The position numbers and the translations under genes were made by a program. Of a stretch of DNA of 64,000 nt, positions 34,045 through 45,653 are shown in pieces. Where the stretch lies: assembly GCF_900109605.1 (NCBI RefSeq), contig NZ_FOAM01000015.1, positions 62,001-126,000 on the forward strand, read 5' to 3'. Under the pieces are notes generated by a model. The model was not told the DNA's origin and did not search any database. It was given only the letters and a program-made list of their open reading frames with translations. How positions within the stretch are numbered: position 1 is the stretch's first letter; every line of letters starts with the position of its first letter. Source of the stretch: Xaviernesmea oryzae. Lineage in GTDB: Bacteria; Pseudomonadota; Alphaproteobacteria; Rhizobiales; Rhizobiaceae.

Positions 34045-35337
34045 TCAGCTCTTTGAAATCAGACGCTCGGCAATCACGCGGGCAAGCCGTTCGGCCACGG
34101 TGGCCTTGTCCATGTCGGGCCAGTGCTCGACGCCATCGCGGGAAATCAGCGTCACCTGATTGTGCTCCCCGCCCATGATGCCGGTCCGCGGGCTCACATC
34201 ATTGGCGACGATCAGATCGGCACCCTTGCGCTCGAGCTTGTCCCGGCCGTTGGCGAGCACGGACTGGGTTTCGGCGGCAAAGCCGACGACGACGGCTGGC
34301 CTCTCTGCATGGTGGCCGATGGTTTTCAGAATATCCGGATTTTCGGTCAGGATCAGCGCGGGCGCGGCGTCACCCGGCGCCTTCTTGATTTTCTGATCCG
34401 ACAGGCTCTCCACCCGCCAGTCCGCCACGGCCGCCACCATCACGGCGATATCGGCCGGCAGGCTGGTCATGACGGCATCGAGCATCTCCCGCGCGGTTTC
34501 GACATGACGAACCCGCACATTGGCCGGGTCTGGGATTGCCACCGGCCCGCTGACGAGGGTCACCTCGGCGCCGAGGCCGGCAAGAGCTGCGGCGATCGCG
34601 TGGCCCTGGCGGCCGGACGAGCGGTTGGCGATATAGCGCACGGGGTCGATCGGCTCATGCGTCGGCCCGGAAGTCACGACCGCGCGCCGGCCGGCAAGCG
34701 GCTTATCCACCTGCGTGGACGCCTTTTCTGCCGGCCCCGCGGCCAGTGGCGGCTCGATCAGGCGCGCGGCGGCGAGGGCGATATCGGCCGGCTCGCTCAT
34801 CCGCCCTTCGCCACGCTCGCCGCTCTCGGCCATCTCGCCAATGGCGGGGCCCACCACATGCACGCCGTCGTCGCGAAGAAGGGCAAGATTACGTCGGGTC
34901 GGCGCCTTTGCCCACATGACCGGGTTCATGGCCGGAGCAATCAGCACCGGCCGGTTGGTCGCCAAGAGCACGGTGGAAGCCAGATCGTCTGCCAGGCCAT
35001 GGGCCATCTTGGCCATGAGGTCTGCCGTGGCAGGCGCGACGAGAACGAGGTCGCAGTCGCGCGCCAGCCGGATATGACCGACATCCTGCTCGTCCTCTCG
35101 GGAGAAGAGATCGACGAAGACCTTGTCCGCCGCCAGCGCGCCGACAGCCAGCGGGGTGATGAAGGCTTGGGCCCCTTCGGTCATGATCGGCCGGACTGCT
35201 GCGCCGGCTGCGCGCAGGCGACGGATCAGATCGAGGCTCTTATAGGCGGCAATCCCGCCGGCAATGATGAGGAGCACCCGCCGGCCTGCAAGGCCGCGCA
35301 GCGACGTGTCATCCTGCGCCTGCGATCGCTCGTCCAT
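34045..35337 (-). CDS. coaBC: Bifunctional phosphopantothenoylcysteine decarboxylase/phosphopantothenate-cysteine ligase
   Basis: A 430-residue bifunctional enzyme for two steps of coenzyme A synthesis. The N-terminal CoaC flavoprotein (about residues 20-190) has 'GRRVLLIIAGGIAAYKSLDL', 'GHIRLARDCDLVLVAPATAD' and the decarboxylase motif 'APAMNPVMW'. The C-terminal CoaB ligase has 'TSGPTHEPIDPVRYIANRSS' and 'KIKKAPG'. The start ATG 35337 is chosen for GGAGG seven bases before it. Just upstream on the same strand is the stop of the bacteriophytochrome gene, 26 bases away, so read-through transcription is possible, though the functions are unrelated. Confidence 0.95.
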   Translation of the reverse strand: MDERSQAQDDTSLRGLAGRRVLLIIAGGIAAYKSLDLIRRLRAAGAAVRPIMTEGAQAFITPLAVGALAADKVFVDLFSREDEQDVGHIRLARDCDLVLVAPATADLMAKMAHGLADDLASTVLLATNRPVLIAPAMNPVMWAKAPTRRNLALLRDDGVHVVGPAIGEMAESGERGEGRMSEPADIALAAARLIEPPLAAGPAEKASTQVDKPLAGRRAVVTSGPTHEPIDPVRYIANRSSGRQGHAIAAALAGLGAEVTLVSGPVAIPDPANVRVRHVETAREMLDAVMTSLPADIAVMVAAVADWRVESLSDQKIKKAPGDAAPALILTENPDILKTIGHHAERPAVVVGFAAETQSVLANGRDKLERKGADLIVANDVSPRTGIMGGEHNQVTLISRDGVEHWPDMDKATVAERLARVIAERLISKS

Positions 35338-35363
35338 GCCGTGTCCTCCGCCCGGATCCGGGA

Positions 35364-37904
35364 TCAATTCTCCGGCTTGGCAGCTCCGATGGCGGCGGCG
35401 ATCGCCCGGGTGAGCGATATGCTGTCATAGGGCTTGCGTACGACCGGAACGCCCGCAAAGGCGCCAGGGATCATCGTGCTATTGCCGTATCCCGTGGCGA
35501 AAAGGAAGGGGGTGGCCGTCTTGAGCAGCATCTCCGCCACTTCGATCGAAGTACCCGCGCCGAGATTGACGTCGAGAATTGCGACATCGGGGCGGAAGGT
35601 CTCGAGTTTGGTCAGCGCATCCAGGGCGGAGGCCGCGGTCACCACGTGATCGACGCCCGCATCGGCCAGCATGGCTTCGACATCCATGGCAATCAGCATC
35701 TGGTCTTCCACCAAAAGCACGCGCGTGCCGGGATCCAGCTGGGTGGTCATGCGCGACGGATCGGCGTCGAGGTGGCTGCCGGCGGGATCGGCCGGCGTGA
35801 TGACGACGTGGCGCGCGGGAACACGGAACATCGCCTCTACGCCGCTGCGCGCATAGGTCACGCTGCTCTGGCCGCCGAGATCATAAGGCAGGCTGCGATC
35901 GATCAGCGCCGTGCCGAAACCGATACGCGTGGGCGGAGAGACGAGCGGACCGCCGCTTTCGCGCCAGTGCATCACGCAGTCGCCTTCCACGCTCTCTTCC
36001 CAGGTGATCGTCAGCTTTCCGCCGGCCTTTGACAGCGCCCCATATTTGGCGGCATTGGTCGACAGTTCATGCAGCACCAGCGCCATGACCGAAAAGGCCC
36101 TGGAGTCGAGAAGGACGCGTGGCCCACTCATGGTGATCGACTCGGGATTCTGCCGGTAGGGCGTCAGTTCCGCATCCAGCAGATCCGAAAGCACGCCGCC
36201 GCCATCGCCGCGCACCACCTGGTCATGGGCAAAAGAGAGCGCCTGGATCCGACCTTTCAGCGACTGGACATAGTCCTCGATGCCGCGATCCTTGCCCACG
36301 GGCTGGCTGACCAGCGATTTGATCAAGGCGAGAATGTTCTTGACGCGGTGGTTCAGCTCTTCGTTGAGCATGCGCTGGCGCACATCGGCGCGGCTGCGCT
36401 CCTCGGCCATCAGCTCGCTGTGGCGCAGACCGATCTCGACGAGGGCCGAGCGCGTGACCTCGGCAATCTCACGCTCAGCCTCGTTCCAGGCGCGCGCCTG
36501 CAGGTGGACGGTCTCCTTCCAGATGGCAAAGCTCTTGCGCGGGGTCAGCCGGTCGCCCAGCGGTCCGACCTCATAGGTCTTGGTCGGATCGCCGGCCCAG
36601 TCCAGCGTCTGGAGAAATTCCTTTCGGAAGAAGAACAGATAGTCGCGCGGTATCTGCGTCAGCGGAACGGCCAGCACACCGGCGGCCTGGGCGCTGTAGG
36701 CTTCCGCCTCGGGCAGACGCTGTGCCAGAGAGTGGGTTGCCCAGACGCGGCCTTCGGCAACCGTGCCCATCAGCCTGACGATGTTGGGCATGGCGGAGGC
36801 CGGCGGCGCGGAACCGGCGATCGTCCAGGTGCCGTTGAGCCAAAGGCCAACGCCGTCGCAGGGCATCAATGTCGCGAAATCCGCCAGACTTTCCTTCAAC
36901 AGCGCGCCGACGTCGCCATGGTGCGAGGCAATGCGCAGGAAGCGGTCGAGCGAGGCGCGGGCATGGCTGGCGGTTTCCAGCTTTTCCTTCTGCTTCAGCG
37001 ATTGAAGATGCAGCGAAAAGAATTCGCCGAACATTTCCGCTGCAACACGATGCGCCATGCCGAGCACGCGCGGCTGGTAATGATGGCAGGCGATCAGGCC
37101 CCAGAGCTTGCCGTCGATCAGGATCGAAATCGACATGGAGGCCGAAACACCCATATTGCGCAGATACTCGCAATGAACGGGCGAGACGCTGCGCAGATGC
37201 ACATAGGACAGGTCCAGAGGCTCGCCGGACATGTCGATCATGGGCTCGATCGGCACGCGGATCGCATCGACATCGCCGATGATACGGATCGTGTTTCGGA
37301 CGTAAAGTTCACGCGCTTGGCGCGGAATATCGCCGGCAGGGAAATACTGACCGAGGAAGCTTTCGAGATCGCCACGTCTGGCTTCGGCGGCCACGCGGCC
37401 GGCTCCGTCCTCCTCGAAGCGATAGACCATGACCCGGTCATAGCCGAGCATGCCGCGCACCAGGCGCGCCGCCTGGCGAATCAGAATGTCGGTCTCCATG
37501 ATGTCGCTGATGCGGCCGATCAGCATACGCGCCATCTGCAACGGCTGGCCGGCCGATTCGGGCTCAAGCTCGATGGTGACGATCGACTTGTAGAGATGAA
37601 CGGCGACGTCGAAGCTGCCGCGGCTGGTTTGCAAACCCTGAAGCAGGGCCGGCCGTGCGCCTTCGCGCAAGGCAGCCACGACATTGCGCAGCGTATGCGC
37701 CGCATCATAGCCGAGCACGTCTTCAAGCATCATGCCGTTGACGGACGTCTCGATGCCGATCACGGCGGCAAGATTGAGCGAATGGCGCAGGATCTTGCCG
37801 GCACGGGCATCGAGCGCCAGCAGGCAGCCATGGGGCTGGACGCTGCCAAGCAGATGGATGGGCTCACGGTCGCAATTGGTCAGATCGACAGTATCATGCG
37901 CCAT
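35364..37904 (-). CDS. Bacteriophytochrome hybrid histidine kinase (PAS-GAF-PHY-HWE kinase-REC)
   Basis: An 846-residue red/far-red photoreceptor. Biliverdin-binding Cys11 sits in 'DLTNCDREPIHLLGSVQPHG'. The PAS, GAF and PHY domains fill about residues 1-500; the GAF motif is 'FPAGDIPRQAR' (usual PASDIP, Ser replaced by Gly191), conserved His is H244 ('VHCEYLRN'), and the PHY tongue motif PRxSF is at 455-459. An HWE-family kinase follows with phospho-acceptor His519 in 'EELNHRVKNILALIKS'. A C-terminal receiver has phospho-Asp778 and Lys824. The architecture is that of Agrobacterium Agp2-type phytochromes. The start ATG 37904 overlaps the heme oxygenase gene by 11 bases. Confidence 0.94.
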   Translation of the reverse strand: MAHDTVDLTNCDREPIHLLGSVQPHGCLLALDARAGKILRHSLNLAAVIGIETSVNGMMLEDVLGYDAAHTLRNVVAALREGARPALLQGLQTSRGSFDVAVHLYKSIVTIELEPESAGQPLQMARMLIGRISDIMETDILIRQAARLVRGMLGYDRVMVYRFEEDGAGRVAAEARRGDLESFLGQYFPAGDIPRQARELYVRNTIRIIGDVDAIRVPIEPMIDMSGEPLDLSYVHLRSVSPVHCEYLRNMGVSASMSISILIDGKLWGLIACHHYQPRVLGMAHRVAAEMFGEFFSLHLQSLKQKEKLETASHARASLDRFLRIASHHGDVGALLKESLADFATLMPCDGVGLWLNGTWTIAGSAPPASAMPNIVRLMGTVAEGRVWATHSLAQRLPEAEAYSAQAAGVLAVPLTQIPRDYLFFFRKEFLQTLDWAGDPTKTYEVGPLGDRLTPRKSFAIWKETVHLQARAWNEAEREIAEVTRSALVEIGLRHSELMAEERSRADVRQRMLNEELNHRVKNILALIKSLVSQPVGKDRGIEDYVQSLKGRIQALSFAHDQVVRGDGGGVLSDLLDAELTPYRQNPESITMSGPRVLLDSRAFSVMALVLHELSTNAAKYGALSKAGGKLTITWEESVEGDCVMHWRESGGPLVSPPTRIGFGTALIDRSLPYDLGGQSSVTYARSGVEAMFRVPARHVVITPADPAGSHLDADPSRMTTQLDPGTRVLLVEDQMLIAMDVEAMLADAGVDHVVTAASALDALTKLETFRPDVAILDVNLGAGTSIEVAEMLLKTATPFLFATGYGNSTMIPGAFAGVPVVRKPYDSISLTRAIAAAIGAAKPEN

Positions 37905-38484
37905 GGAACGCCCGCCTGAAAGCTGTCTGCGCGGCGGCGAAAGCCGCGCGCGAGGCCAGAGCGATCTCGTCGATTTCAATGGCGTCGGCGGCTTCGAGCG
38001 CTTGGAGGAAGCGCGACCAGCGATCGTTTCGCTCGGCCTGGGCTGCCAGATGGCGCGCGCCATGATCAGGCCCAAGGCCCAAGGCCTGCGCACGCTTGTA
38101 AAGAAGCCGGGCGCCGAGATTGGAGCCCTCGAGAACATAGAGCGTGCCGAACAGCGCGGCGGCGGAGGTCGCACCCTCGAAGTGCTGCGTCTCTTCCGTG
38201 CCGGGCTCTTCCTGCGATGTCATGCCAAGATCGTCCTGGTCCTGCCGGATCAGCAGGCCGAAATCCTGCGGACGCAGCCCCTCCAAGGCCAACGGCCAGA
38301 CGGCTTGGCGCAGCTTTGCTTCCAGCGGCAGGCGAAAGCCGCCAATGCCCGCAAGATAACGCCGATAGGACTCGAGGCTGTCGAAGGGGCCGATCATCCG
38401 GTCGAGTGCGTCGTGTGCTTCGGCCGTGCGGGCGCGCAGGAGGAAGCGCCGGCTTTGGCCGGCTTCGGTCGAAAGAGAAGACAC
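37894..38484 (-). CDS. bphO: Biliverdin-producing heme oxygenase
   Basis: A 196-residue heme oxygenase that opens heme to biliverdin, the chromophore of the phytochrome encoded right after it. The proximal heme ligand is probably His24 in 'TAEAHDALD'. The distal helix glycines are in 'LYVLEGSNLGARLLYKRA'. Length matches bacterial BphO/HemO (about 190-200). Its last codons overlap the phytochrome start by 11 bases, giving an operon that makes chromophore and apoprotein together. The 525 bases upstream carry no gene and should contain the promoter. Confidence 0.92.
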   Translation of the reverse strand: MSSLSTEAGQSRRFLLRARTAEAHDALDRMIGPFDSLESYRRYLAGIGGFRLPLEAKLRQAVWPLALEGLRPQDFGLLIRQDQDDLGMTSQEEPGTEETQHFEGATSAAALFGTLYVLEGSNLGARLLYKRAQALGLGPDHGARHLAAQAERNDRWSRFLQALEAADAIEIDEIALASRAAFAAAQTAFRRAFHGA

Positions 38485-39009
38485 AGGTCAGTCATGTTCC
38501 AAAGCGCTGCCAAACATTTTCTAATGCGGCGGCCGCGTTTTTGTTCCCGAGCCGCTGCATTTTATAGTCCGAACTCCGGCCCCTCTATCCTCTTGCTGAT
38601 CCAAGGCCCTGTAGCCTCGCCTTATGCGTTGTTAAGACAGGCAACGGCACGAGAATGCCCCCGGATCATGAAGACGTCACAGGGCCTGTTCGGCCGGGTT
38701 CTGTCGTTCAAAGACCTTGCAATGACCTCCAATGTCAAAACAAAGATCTTGCCCATGAACACGACACGGAAGGATCGCGACATGTTTTGGAATGACGGAG
38801 CGTAAGACGACAGATCTCTTCCGATGCTTGCGCTGCGGGCATCGATTGTCCCGCGCGTCTCTACTGCAAAACGCTGCGGATCGAAATCCCCTTCCCACGC
38901 AAAATCTTTCCACCTTAGGCGTGTGGATGGCAGACATGGAAAGAGCCGGCGCGACGACCGGGCGCATCTCGTTGTCGTCGATCCACGCGTCAGGCCGGCT
39001 TGGTGATTC
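38485..39009. other. 525-base intergenic region between macB and bphO
   Basis: The stretch lies upstream of bphO and downstream of macB and holds no strongly supported gene. A 27-codon frame at 38722-38805 has even codon quality but no ribosome site. No clear repeat, terminator or consensus promoter was found. macB, ending at 39010, has no obvious hairpin after it. Confidence 0.5.
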
Positions 39010-40953
<1,944 letters not shown>

Positions 40954-40968
40954 CAAAAATCTCCGCCG

Positions 40969-42243
40969 TCAGAAAGGCGGTGGCGGCATGTTGCGCCTGT
41001 TGTTGCCGCGATTGGCGCCGCTGGCCGCATCCTTGGCACCGCTGCCGACCACCACGATCTCGCCGTCCTGAAGCCCGCTCTTGATTTCGGCAGCCACGCG
41101 ATTGCGCACACCGACGGTGACATCGCGGGTCTCGCGTCCGCCATCGGGCTTGACCACGGTCACCTTGGCGTCATGACCCTCCGCCCGTCCTTTCAGCGCC
41201 GCGATCGGCACGGTCAGGACGTTTTCGACATGGTCGCGAACGAAGAAGACCTGCGCCGTCATGTTCATCATCAGTTGGCCCTCGGGATTGGGCACGTCGA
41301 AGAGCGCATAATAGAGAATGACATTGTTCTCGGTTTGCGGCGTCGGCTTGATCTGGCGCAGCTTGCCGGGAAAGCGCTTGCCCGGCTGGCCGAGCAGGGT
41401 GAAATAGGCATCCATCCCAGGCGAAAGCTTGCCGATATCGGCCTCGGAGACCTCGGCCTCCACGGTCATGGTCGAGAGATCGGCAACCGTGGCGATGGTC
41501 GGGGTTGACTGGTTGGCGTTCAGCGTCTGGCCTTCCTTGGCGGCGATATCGACCACGGTGCCGGTAAGCGGCGCGAAGATCTTGGTATGGCCGAGGCTGA
41601 TGCGGGCATCCTTCAGCGAGGCCTGCTGCTTGCGGATCTGCGCATCAAGGGCTGCGACATTGGCCTCAGCCGTGGCCAGCGCCGCCACGGCCTCGTCAAG
41701 TGCCGAACGCGCCGCCGTATTGCCGGCCACCAGCGTCTGCTGCCGGGCCAGCGTGCTGTTGGCCAGAACCACCTGCGCCCGCTTATCGACCATCTGCGCT
41801 TCCAGATTCGCAATCTCGGCTTCGGCGATCTCGATCTGCGTCTCGATCGAGGCGGAATCGATCTCGGCGACGAGGTCGCCCTCTTTGACCTGATCGCCGA
41901 TTTCGACCTTGACCGATTTCAACTGGCCGGAGACCTGCGCACCGACATCGACATCGCGGATCGGTGTCAGAAGGCCGGTGGCCGTCACGCTGTTTTCGAT
42001 ATCGCCGCGAGTGACGGCCTGGGTGACCACGGCTTCCGTTTCGCCTGCCGCCCGATAATGCGTGACGCCATAGGCGCCGGCTGTCCCGATCAGCGCCAGG
42101 GCCACCAGACCGACGATCAGCCGCGAGCGCCGACGCCGCTTGGGCGCGCGCCTAACACCCTGAGGGGCTGCCTCCGCTTGCATAGGCGGCTCCGGCCGGT
42201 TTTCGACGATCTTGGGATAGGCCTCTGCCATGTATTTGCGCAT
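40969..42243 (-). CDS. macA: MacA-type periplasmic adaptor subunit
   Basis: A 424-residue membrane-fusion protein partnering MacB. A basic cytoplasmic tail (about 1-42, 'RRAPKRRRRSR') precedes one membrane anchor ('LIVGLVALALIGTAGAYGV'). Lipoyl-like halves ('VGAQVSGQLKSVKVEIGDQV' and 'IFAPLTGTVVDIAAKEGQTL') flank a coiled-coil hairpin (about residues 125-195). Beta-barrel and membrane-proximal domains follow, ending in Gly/Asn/Pro-rich 'RNMPPPPF'. Start 42243 is kept, but an in-frame ATG at 42231 is almost as likely. It forms an operon with macB. No TolC-like gene is adjacent. Confidence 0.92.
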   Translation of the reverse strand: MRKYMAEAYPKIVENRPEPPMQAEAAPQGVRRAPKRRRRSRLIVGLVALALIGTAGAYGVTHYRAAGETEAVVTQAVTRGDIENSVTATGLLTPIRDVDVGAQVSGQLKSVKVEIGDQVKEGDLVAEIDSASIETQIEIAEAEIANLEAQMVDKRAQVVLANSTLARQQTLVAGNTAARSALDEAVAALATAEANVAALDAQIRKQQASLKDARISLGHTKIFAPLTGTVVDIAAKEGQTLNANQSTPTIATVADLSTMTVEAEVSEADIGKLSPGMDAYFTLLGQPGKRFPGKLRQIKPTPQTENNVILYYALFDVPNPEGQLMMNMTAQVFFVRDHVENVLTVPIAALKGRAEGHDAKVTVVKPDGGRETRDVTVGVRNRVAAEIKSGLQDGEIVVVGSGAKDAASGANRGNNRRNMPPPPF

Positions 42244-42402
42244 CCTCTTGGGACTTCAACGACCAAGACGGCCGCAGTCTGTTCGCATATGGGCTCTTGT
42301 TAACGGCGAAGGCAGGGCGATAGGATGAATTCTTCGTAAGGTTGTTAAAAAGCAGCCCCAGGAGGCGCCTAGCGTGCGCTTTCAGAACCAAAGGGCCCAT
42401 GC

Positions 42403-42855
42403 ATGCCGGTCACCCTCCGCCTGGCGCAGTCCTGCGAGGCGCCGAGAGTCGCCGCCGTCTTTCGCCAGTCCCGCGAGGCTTTCCTTCCCTCTCTACCGGA
42501 CCTCCATAGTCCTGACGAGGACGTGGCATTTTTTCGCGATGTCGTCTTTGCCGAATGCGCGGTCTGGGTGGCGGAGGCGCAAGGAAACATCCTGGGCTTT
42601 TGTGCCGTGAAGCCAGGCTGGATCGAGCATCTCTATCTGCTGCCCGCCCATGTCGGCCGCGGATTGGGCGCACGGCTGCTCGATGCGGCCGGCGCCGGCC
42701 AGGATCATCTCCAGCTCTGGGTGTTTCTGAACAATCAAAGCGCAATGCGCTTTTACGCGCGGCAGGGCTTTCGCAAGATCCGCGAAACCGATGGCGCCGA
42801 CAGTGAAGAGAGAATGCCGGATGCGCTCCTCGAGTGGGTAAGACCGGTCAATTGA
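42403..42855 (+). CDS. GNAT family N-acetyltransferase
   Basis: A 150-residue acyl-CoA-dependent acetyltransferase. The N-terminal beta-strand is 'VTLRLAQSCEAPRVAAVFRQS'. Motif A, the pyrophosphate loop, is 'LYLLPAHVGRGLGARLLDAA' (about residues 77-96). Motif B is 'LWVFLNNQSAMRFYARQGFR'. Substrate is unknown. It is the only + strand gene in this stretch, convergent with ubiB and divergent from macA. Confidence 0.87.
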   Translation: MPVTLRLAQSCEAPRVAAVFRQSREAFLPSLPDLHSPDEDVAFFRDVVFAECAVWVAEAQGNILGFCAVKPGWIEHLYLLPAHVGRGLGARLLDAAGAGQDHLQLWVFLNNQSAMRFYARQGFRKIRETDGADSEERMPDALLEWVRPVN

Positions 42856-42907
42856 GAGAGGGCCCCATCCGCAGTGATGCGGACGACCACCGTCTTCGTC
42901 TTGCCGT

Positions 42908-44482
42908 CTAAAGCAATTCCCAGGCAATCACGATCAGCGTAAGCGCAATGACCCAGAGCGCCACGCGGCCGGAGCGGGCATGGCGGGCTTCGGCGCGGCC
43001 AATGGCTTCGGCGGTTTCCGGATCGAAGCGCAGCCCCTTCTCCGCCATCAATGTGATGTCGCGGGAAAGACGCTCGGTCTTCAGCGCGATATCGGGCGCG
43101 GCCTCGGCCACGCGCAGCGCCGCATGCAGCCCCTCGCGCAGGTCCGCCACGATCCGCTTCGGTCCGAGATTGGTGCGGATCCAGTCGCCGACCACGGGTT
43201 CGGCCGCTTTCCACATGTTGAAGCGCGGATTGAGCGTGCGTGCCACGCCCTCGACCACGACCATGGTCTTTTGCAGCATGACCAGCTCCGGCCTCGTCTC
43301 CATGTCGAAGAGTTCGGTCACCTCGAAGAGCAGGGTCAGCAGCTTGGCCATCGAAATGGTTTCCGCCGGTTGGCCATGGATCGGCTCGCCGATCGCCCGG
43401 ATCGCCTGGGCGAAGCTCGCCATGTCGTGATGGGCGGGCACATAGCCCGCCTCGAAATGCACGTCGGCCACGCGCATATAGTCGCGGGTGATGAAGCCGT
43501 AGAGGATTTCGGCGAGGAAGCGGCGCTCCTTCTTGCCAAGCCGGCCGACAATGCCGAAATCGACGGCGACGATGGTCCCATCCGCCTCCACCAGGAGATT
43601 GCCCTGGTGCATGTCTGCATGGAAGAAGCCGTCGCGCAGCGTATGGCGCAGGAAGGACTGGATCAGCGTGTTGGCGAGCTGGTCGAGGTCGTGGCCCGCA
43701 GCTCTCAGCGCCGGCACATCGGCCATGCGCGTGCCTTCGATCCATTCCATGGTGACGACATCGCGCCCTGTGCGCTCCCAGTCCACGGCCGGGACACGGA
43801 AGCCGGGATCGTTCTTGGTGTTCTCGGCGATCTCCGAGAGTGCTGCCGCTTCCAGGCGCAGGTCCATTTCCACCTTGGTGGTCTGTTCCAGCGTCTTGGT
43901 CACCTCGACCGGGCGCAGCCGGCGCATATGCGGCAGGAAGCGTTCCTGCATCCGGGCCACAAGATACATGGCCTCGAGATCGCGCGAGAAGCGCTGGCGG
44001 ATGCCGGGACGGATGACCTTGATGGCGACTTTGCTCAGCGCCTCGCCGCGCCTGACCAGGCCGGGATGCACCTGGGCCATGGAGGCGGCGGCAATCGGCT
44101 CGTCGAAGAGTGCGAACAGCTCGGCCACCGGCCGGCCGAGCGAAGCCTCGACGGCATGATGGGCTTCCGCCGGCGAAAATGTGGCCATGCGGTCCTGCAG
44201 GAAGGCGAGATCGGCGGCGAGCTCTGCGCCCACCACGTCCGGCCGTGTCGCCAGGAACTGGCCGATCTTGACATAGGATGGGCCGAGCCGCTCGACCGCG
44301 CGCGACAGGCGCTGGCTGCGCTCTTCGTTCTGCGCATGGCGGCGCTCGAAGAGCTTGGCTGCCGACTGGGCAAGCCGGGCGGCGGGCGGCAGATTCTCGC
44401 TGGGAATGGCGCTGATGACGCCTTCCCGCAGGAGCACCCAGCCAATGCGCATCAGGCGGGCATAGGTGGCGGGCGTGCTCAT
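42908..44482 (-). CDS. ubiB: UbiB/ABC1/ADCK family protein for ubiquinone synthesis
   Basis: A 524-residue atypical kinase-like ATPase needed for aerobic ubiquinone (coenzyme Q) synthesis. Family motifs are the KxGQ-type 'PSYVKIGQFLATRPD' (about residues 69-83), Ala-rich nucleotide loop 'PIAAASMAQVHPGLV', 'VAIKVIRPGIRQRFSRDL', 'GFFHADMHQGNLLV' and metal-binding 'IVAVDFGIVGRL'. A C-terminal membrane helix is 'VALWVIALTLIVIAWELL'. It lies 85 bases after ubiE on the same strand, and the two act in the same pathway, so co-transcription is likely. Confidence 0.95.
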   Translation of the reverse strand: MSTPATYARLMRIGWVLLREGVISAIPSENLPPAARLAQSAAKLFERRHAQNEERSQRLSRAVERLGPSYVKIGQFLATRPDVVGAELAADLAFLQDRMATFSPAEAHHAVEASLGRPVAELFALFDEPIAAASMAQVHPGLVRRGEALSKVAIKVIRPGIRQRFSRDLEAMYLVARMQERFLPHMRRLRPVEVTKTLEQTTKVEMDLRLEAAALSEIAENTKNDPGFRVPAVDWERTGRDVVTMEWIEGTRMADVPALRAAGHDLDQLANTLIQSFLRHTLRDGFFHADMHQGNLLVEADGTIVAVDFGIVGRLGKKERRFLAEILYGFITRDYMRVADVHFEAGYVPAHHDMASFAQAIRAIGEPIHGQPAETISMAKLLTLLFEVTELFDMETRPELVMLQKTMVVVEGVARTLNPRFNMWKAAEPVVGDWIRTNLGPKRIVADLREGLHAALRVAEAAPDIALKTERLSRDITLMAEKGLRFDPETAEAIGRAEARHARSGRVALWVIALTLIVIAWELL

Positions 44483-44567
44483 GGGCGCGATCCCTGTCCG
44501 GCCATAACAGCCTGATTCTCGTCGGTATGCGTCATGCGGTCAGCGCCTGTGGCGCGGAAAATCGCCA

Positions 44568-45344
44568 TCAGATCTTCCAGGCCGAATGCAGCGCGGCAAT
44601 GCCACCGGTATAATTGGTGAAGCCAACGCGCGAAAAGCCGACCTTTTCGATCATGGTGGCGAAGTCGCGCTGGTTGGGGAATTTGCGGATCGATTCCACC
44701 AGATATTGGTAGGGCTCGGCGTCCCCGGTCACCATCTTTCCGAAGCGCGGAATGGCGTTGAACGACCAGGTGTCATAGATCTTTTCGAGGAAGGGCTGAT
44801 CGACGGCGGAAAATTCCAGTACCATCAGCCGGCCGCCGCGCTTGAGCACGCGATGGGCTTCCTTGAGCGCGACATCGATATGCGGCACGTTGCGAATGCC
44901 GAAGGCGATCGTATAGGCGTCGAAGGAGTTCGGCTCAAAGGGCAGCTCTTCGGCATTGGCCTCGACGAAATCGAGATGGTCTGCAAGCCCGGCCTTGCGG
45001 GCGCGTTCCGCACCCACTGACAGCATGGAGCCGTTGATGTCGAGCACGGTAGCATGGGCCCTGCGGCCGGAGGCTTCGACGATGCGCATGGCGATATCGC
45101 CGGTGCCGCCTGCTACGTCCAGCACGCGATAGTCCTCGCGCTTGGCGGGATTGAGCGCGGCGATCATCGCGTCCTTCCAGGCGCGGTGAAGACCCAGCGA
45201 CATCACGTCGTTCATGATGTCGTAGCGCTTGGCGACGCGGTGGAACACGTCGTTGACGAGCGTCTGCTTCTCGCTCTCGCCCACCTGGCGAAAGCCATAG
45301 GAGGTCTCCATGCCGCCTTCGGCCGAAACGCGCTCACGTGTCAT
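44568..45344 (-). CDS. ubiE: Demethylmenaquinone/ubiquinone C-methyltransferase
   Basis: A 258-residue SAM-dependent C-methyltransferase in the ubiquinone pathway. The signature is '[20 protein letters not shown]' (about residues 41-60). SAM-binding motif I is '[15 protein letters not shown]'. Later come '[20 protein letters not shown]' and the C-terminal '[15 protein letters not shown]'. Length matches UbiE (about 250-258). It is divergent from mutM over a 309-base gap and heads the ubiE-ubiB pair. Confidence 0.96.
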   Translation of the reverse strand: MTRERVSAEGGMETSYGFRQVGESEKQTLVNDVFHRVAKRYDIMNDVMSLGLHRAWKDAMIAALNPAKREDYRVLDVAGGTGDIAMRIVEASGRRAHATVLDINGSMLSVGAERARKAGLADHLDFVEANAEELPFEPNSFDAYTIAFGIRNVPHIDVALKEAHRVLKRGGRLMVLEFSAVDQPFLEKIYDTWSFNAIPRFGKMVTGDAEPYQYLVESIRKFPNQRDFATMIEKVGFSRVGFTNYTGGIAALHSAWKI

Positions 45345-45653
45345 GCATCACCTCGTTCATCGTCTTGCCGCCGGCCCGGCGGCCTGTCGGTCGCACGCAA
45401 CATAGCGAAAGCCCCTTGGGCACGCTATGTCAGGCACATGAGCGGCACTTAGGTCTTTTCCGGTGCGTTCTTCAAGCCTGCTTCATGCCCTTTTGGGATG
45501 CAGCCCAAGCCGACAAGGCTTCAACCACGGAGATGGCGTCTCGGCGCTCTCCAGCCAATGCCGCTGTTTGGCGCCTGTTTGCGGCCTTTTGCCGGGCCAG
45601 ATAGTTGACGATTGCCGCGACGCAAGGCCGCGGTCTTTGAAGAAGGACGAGTG
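45345..45653. other. Divergent region between ubiE and mutM
   Basis: These 309 bases must hold promoters for both genes. CATAGCG (45401-45407) and CGCTATG (45423-45429) form an inverted repeat 57 bases before the ubiE start. No consensus promoter or small gene is clear. Confidence 0.5.
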
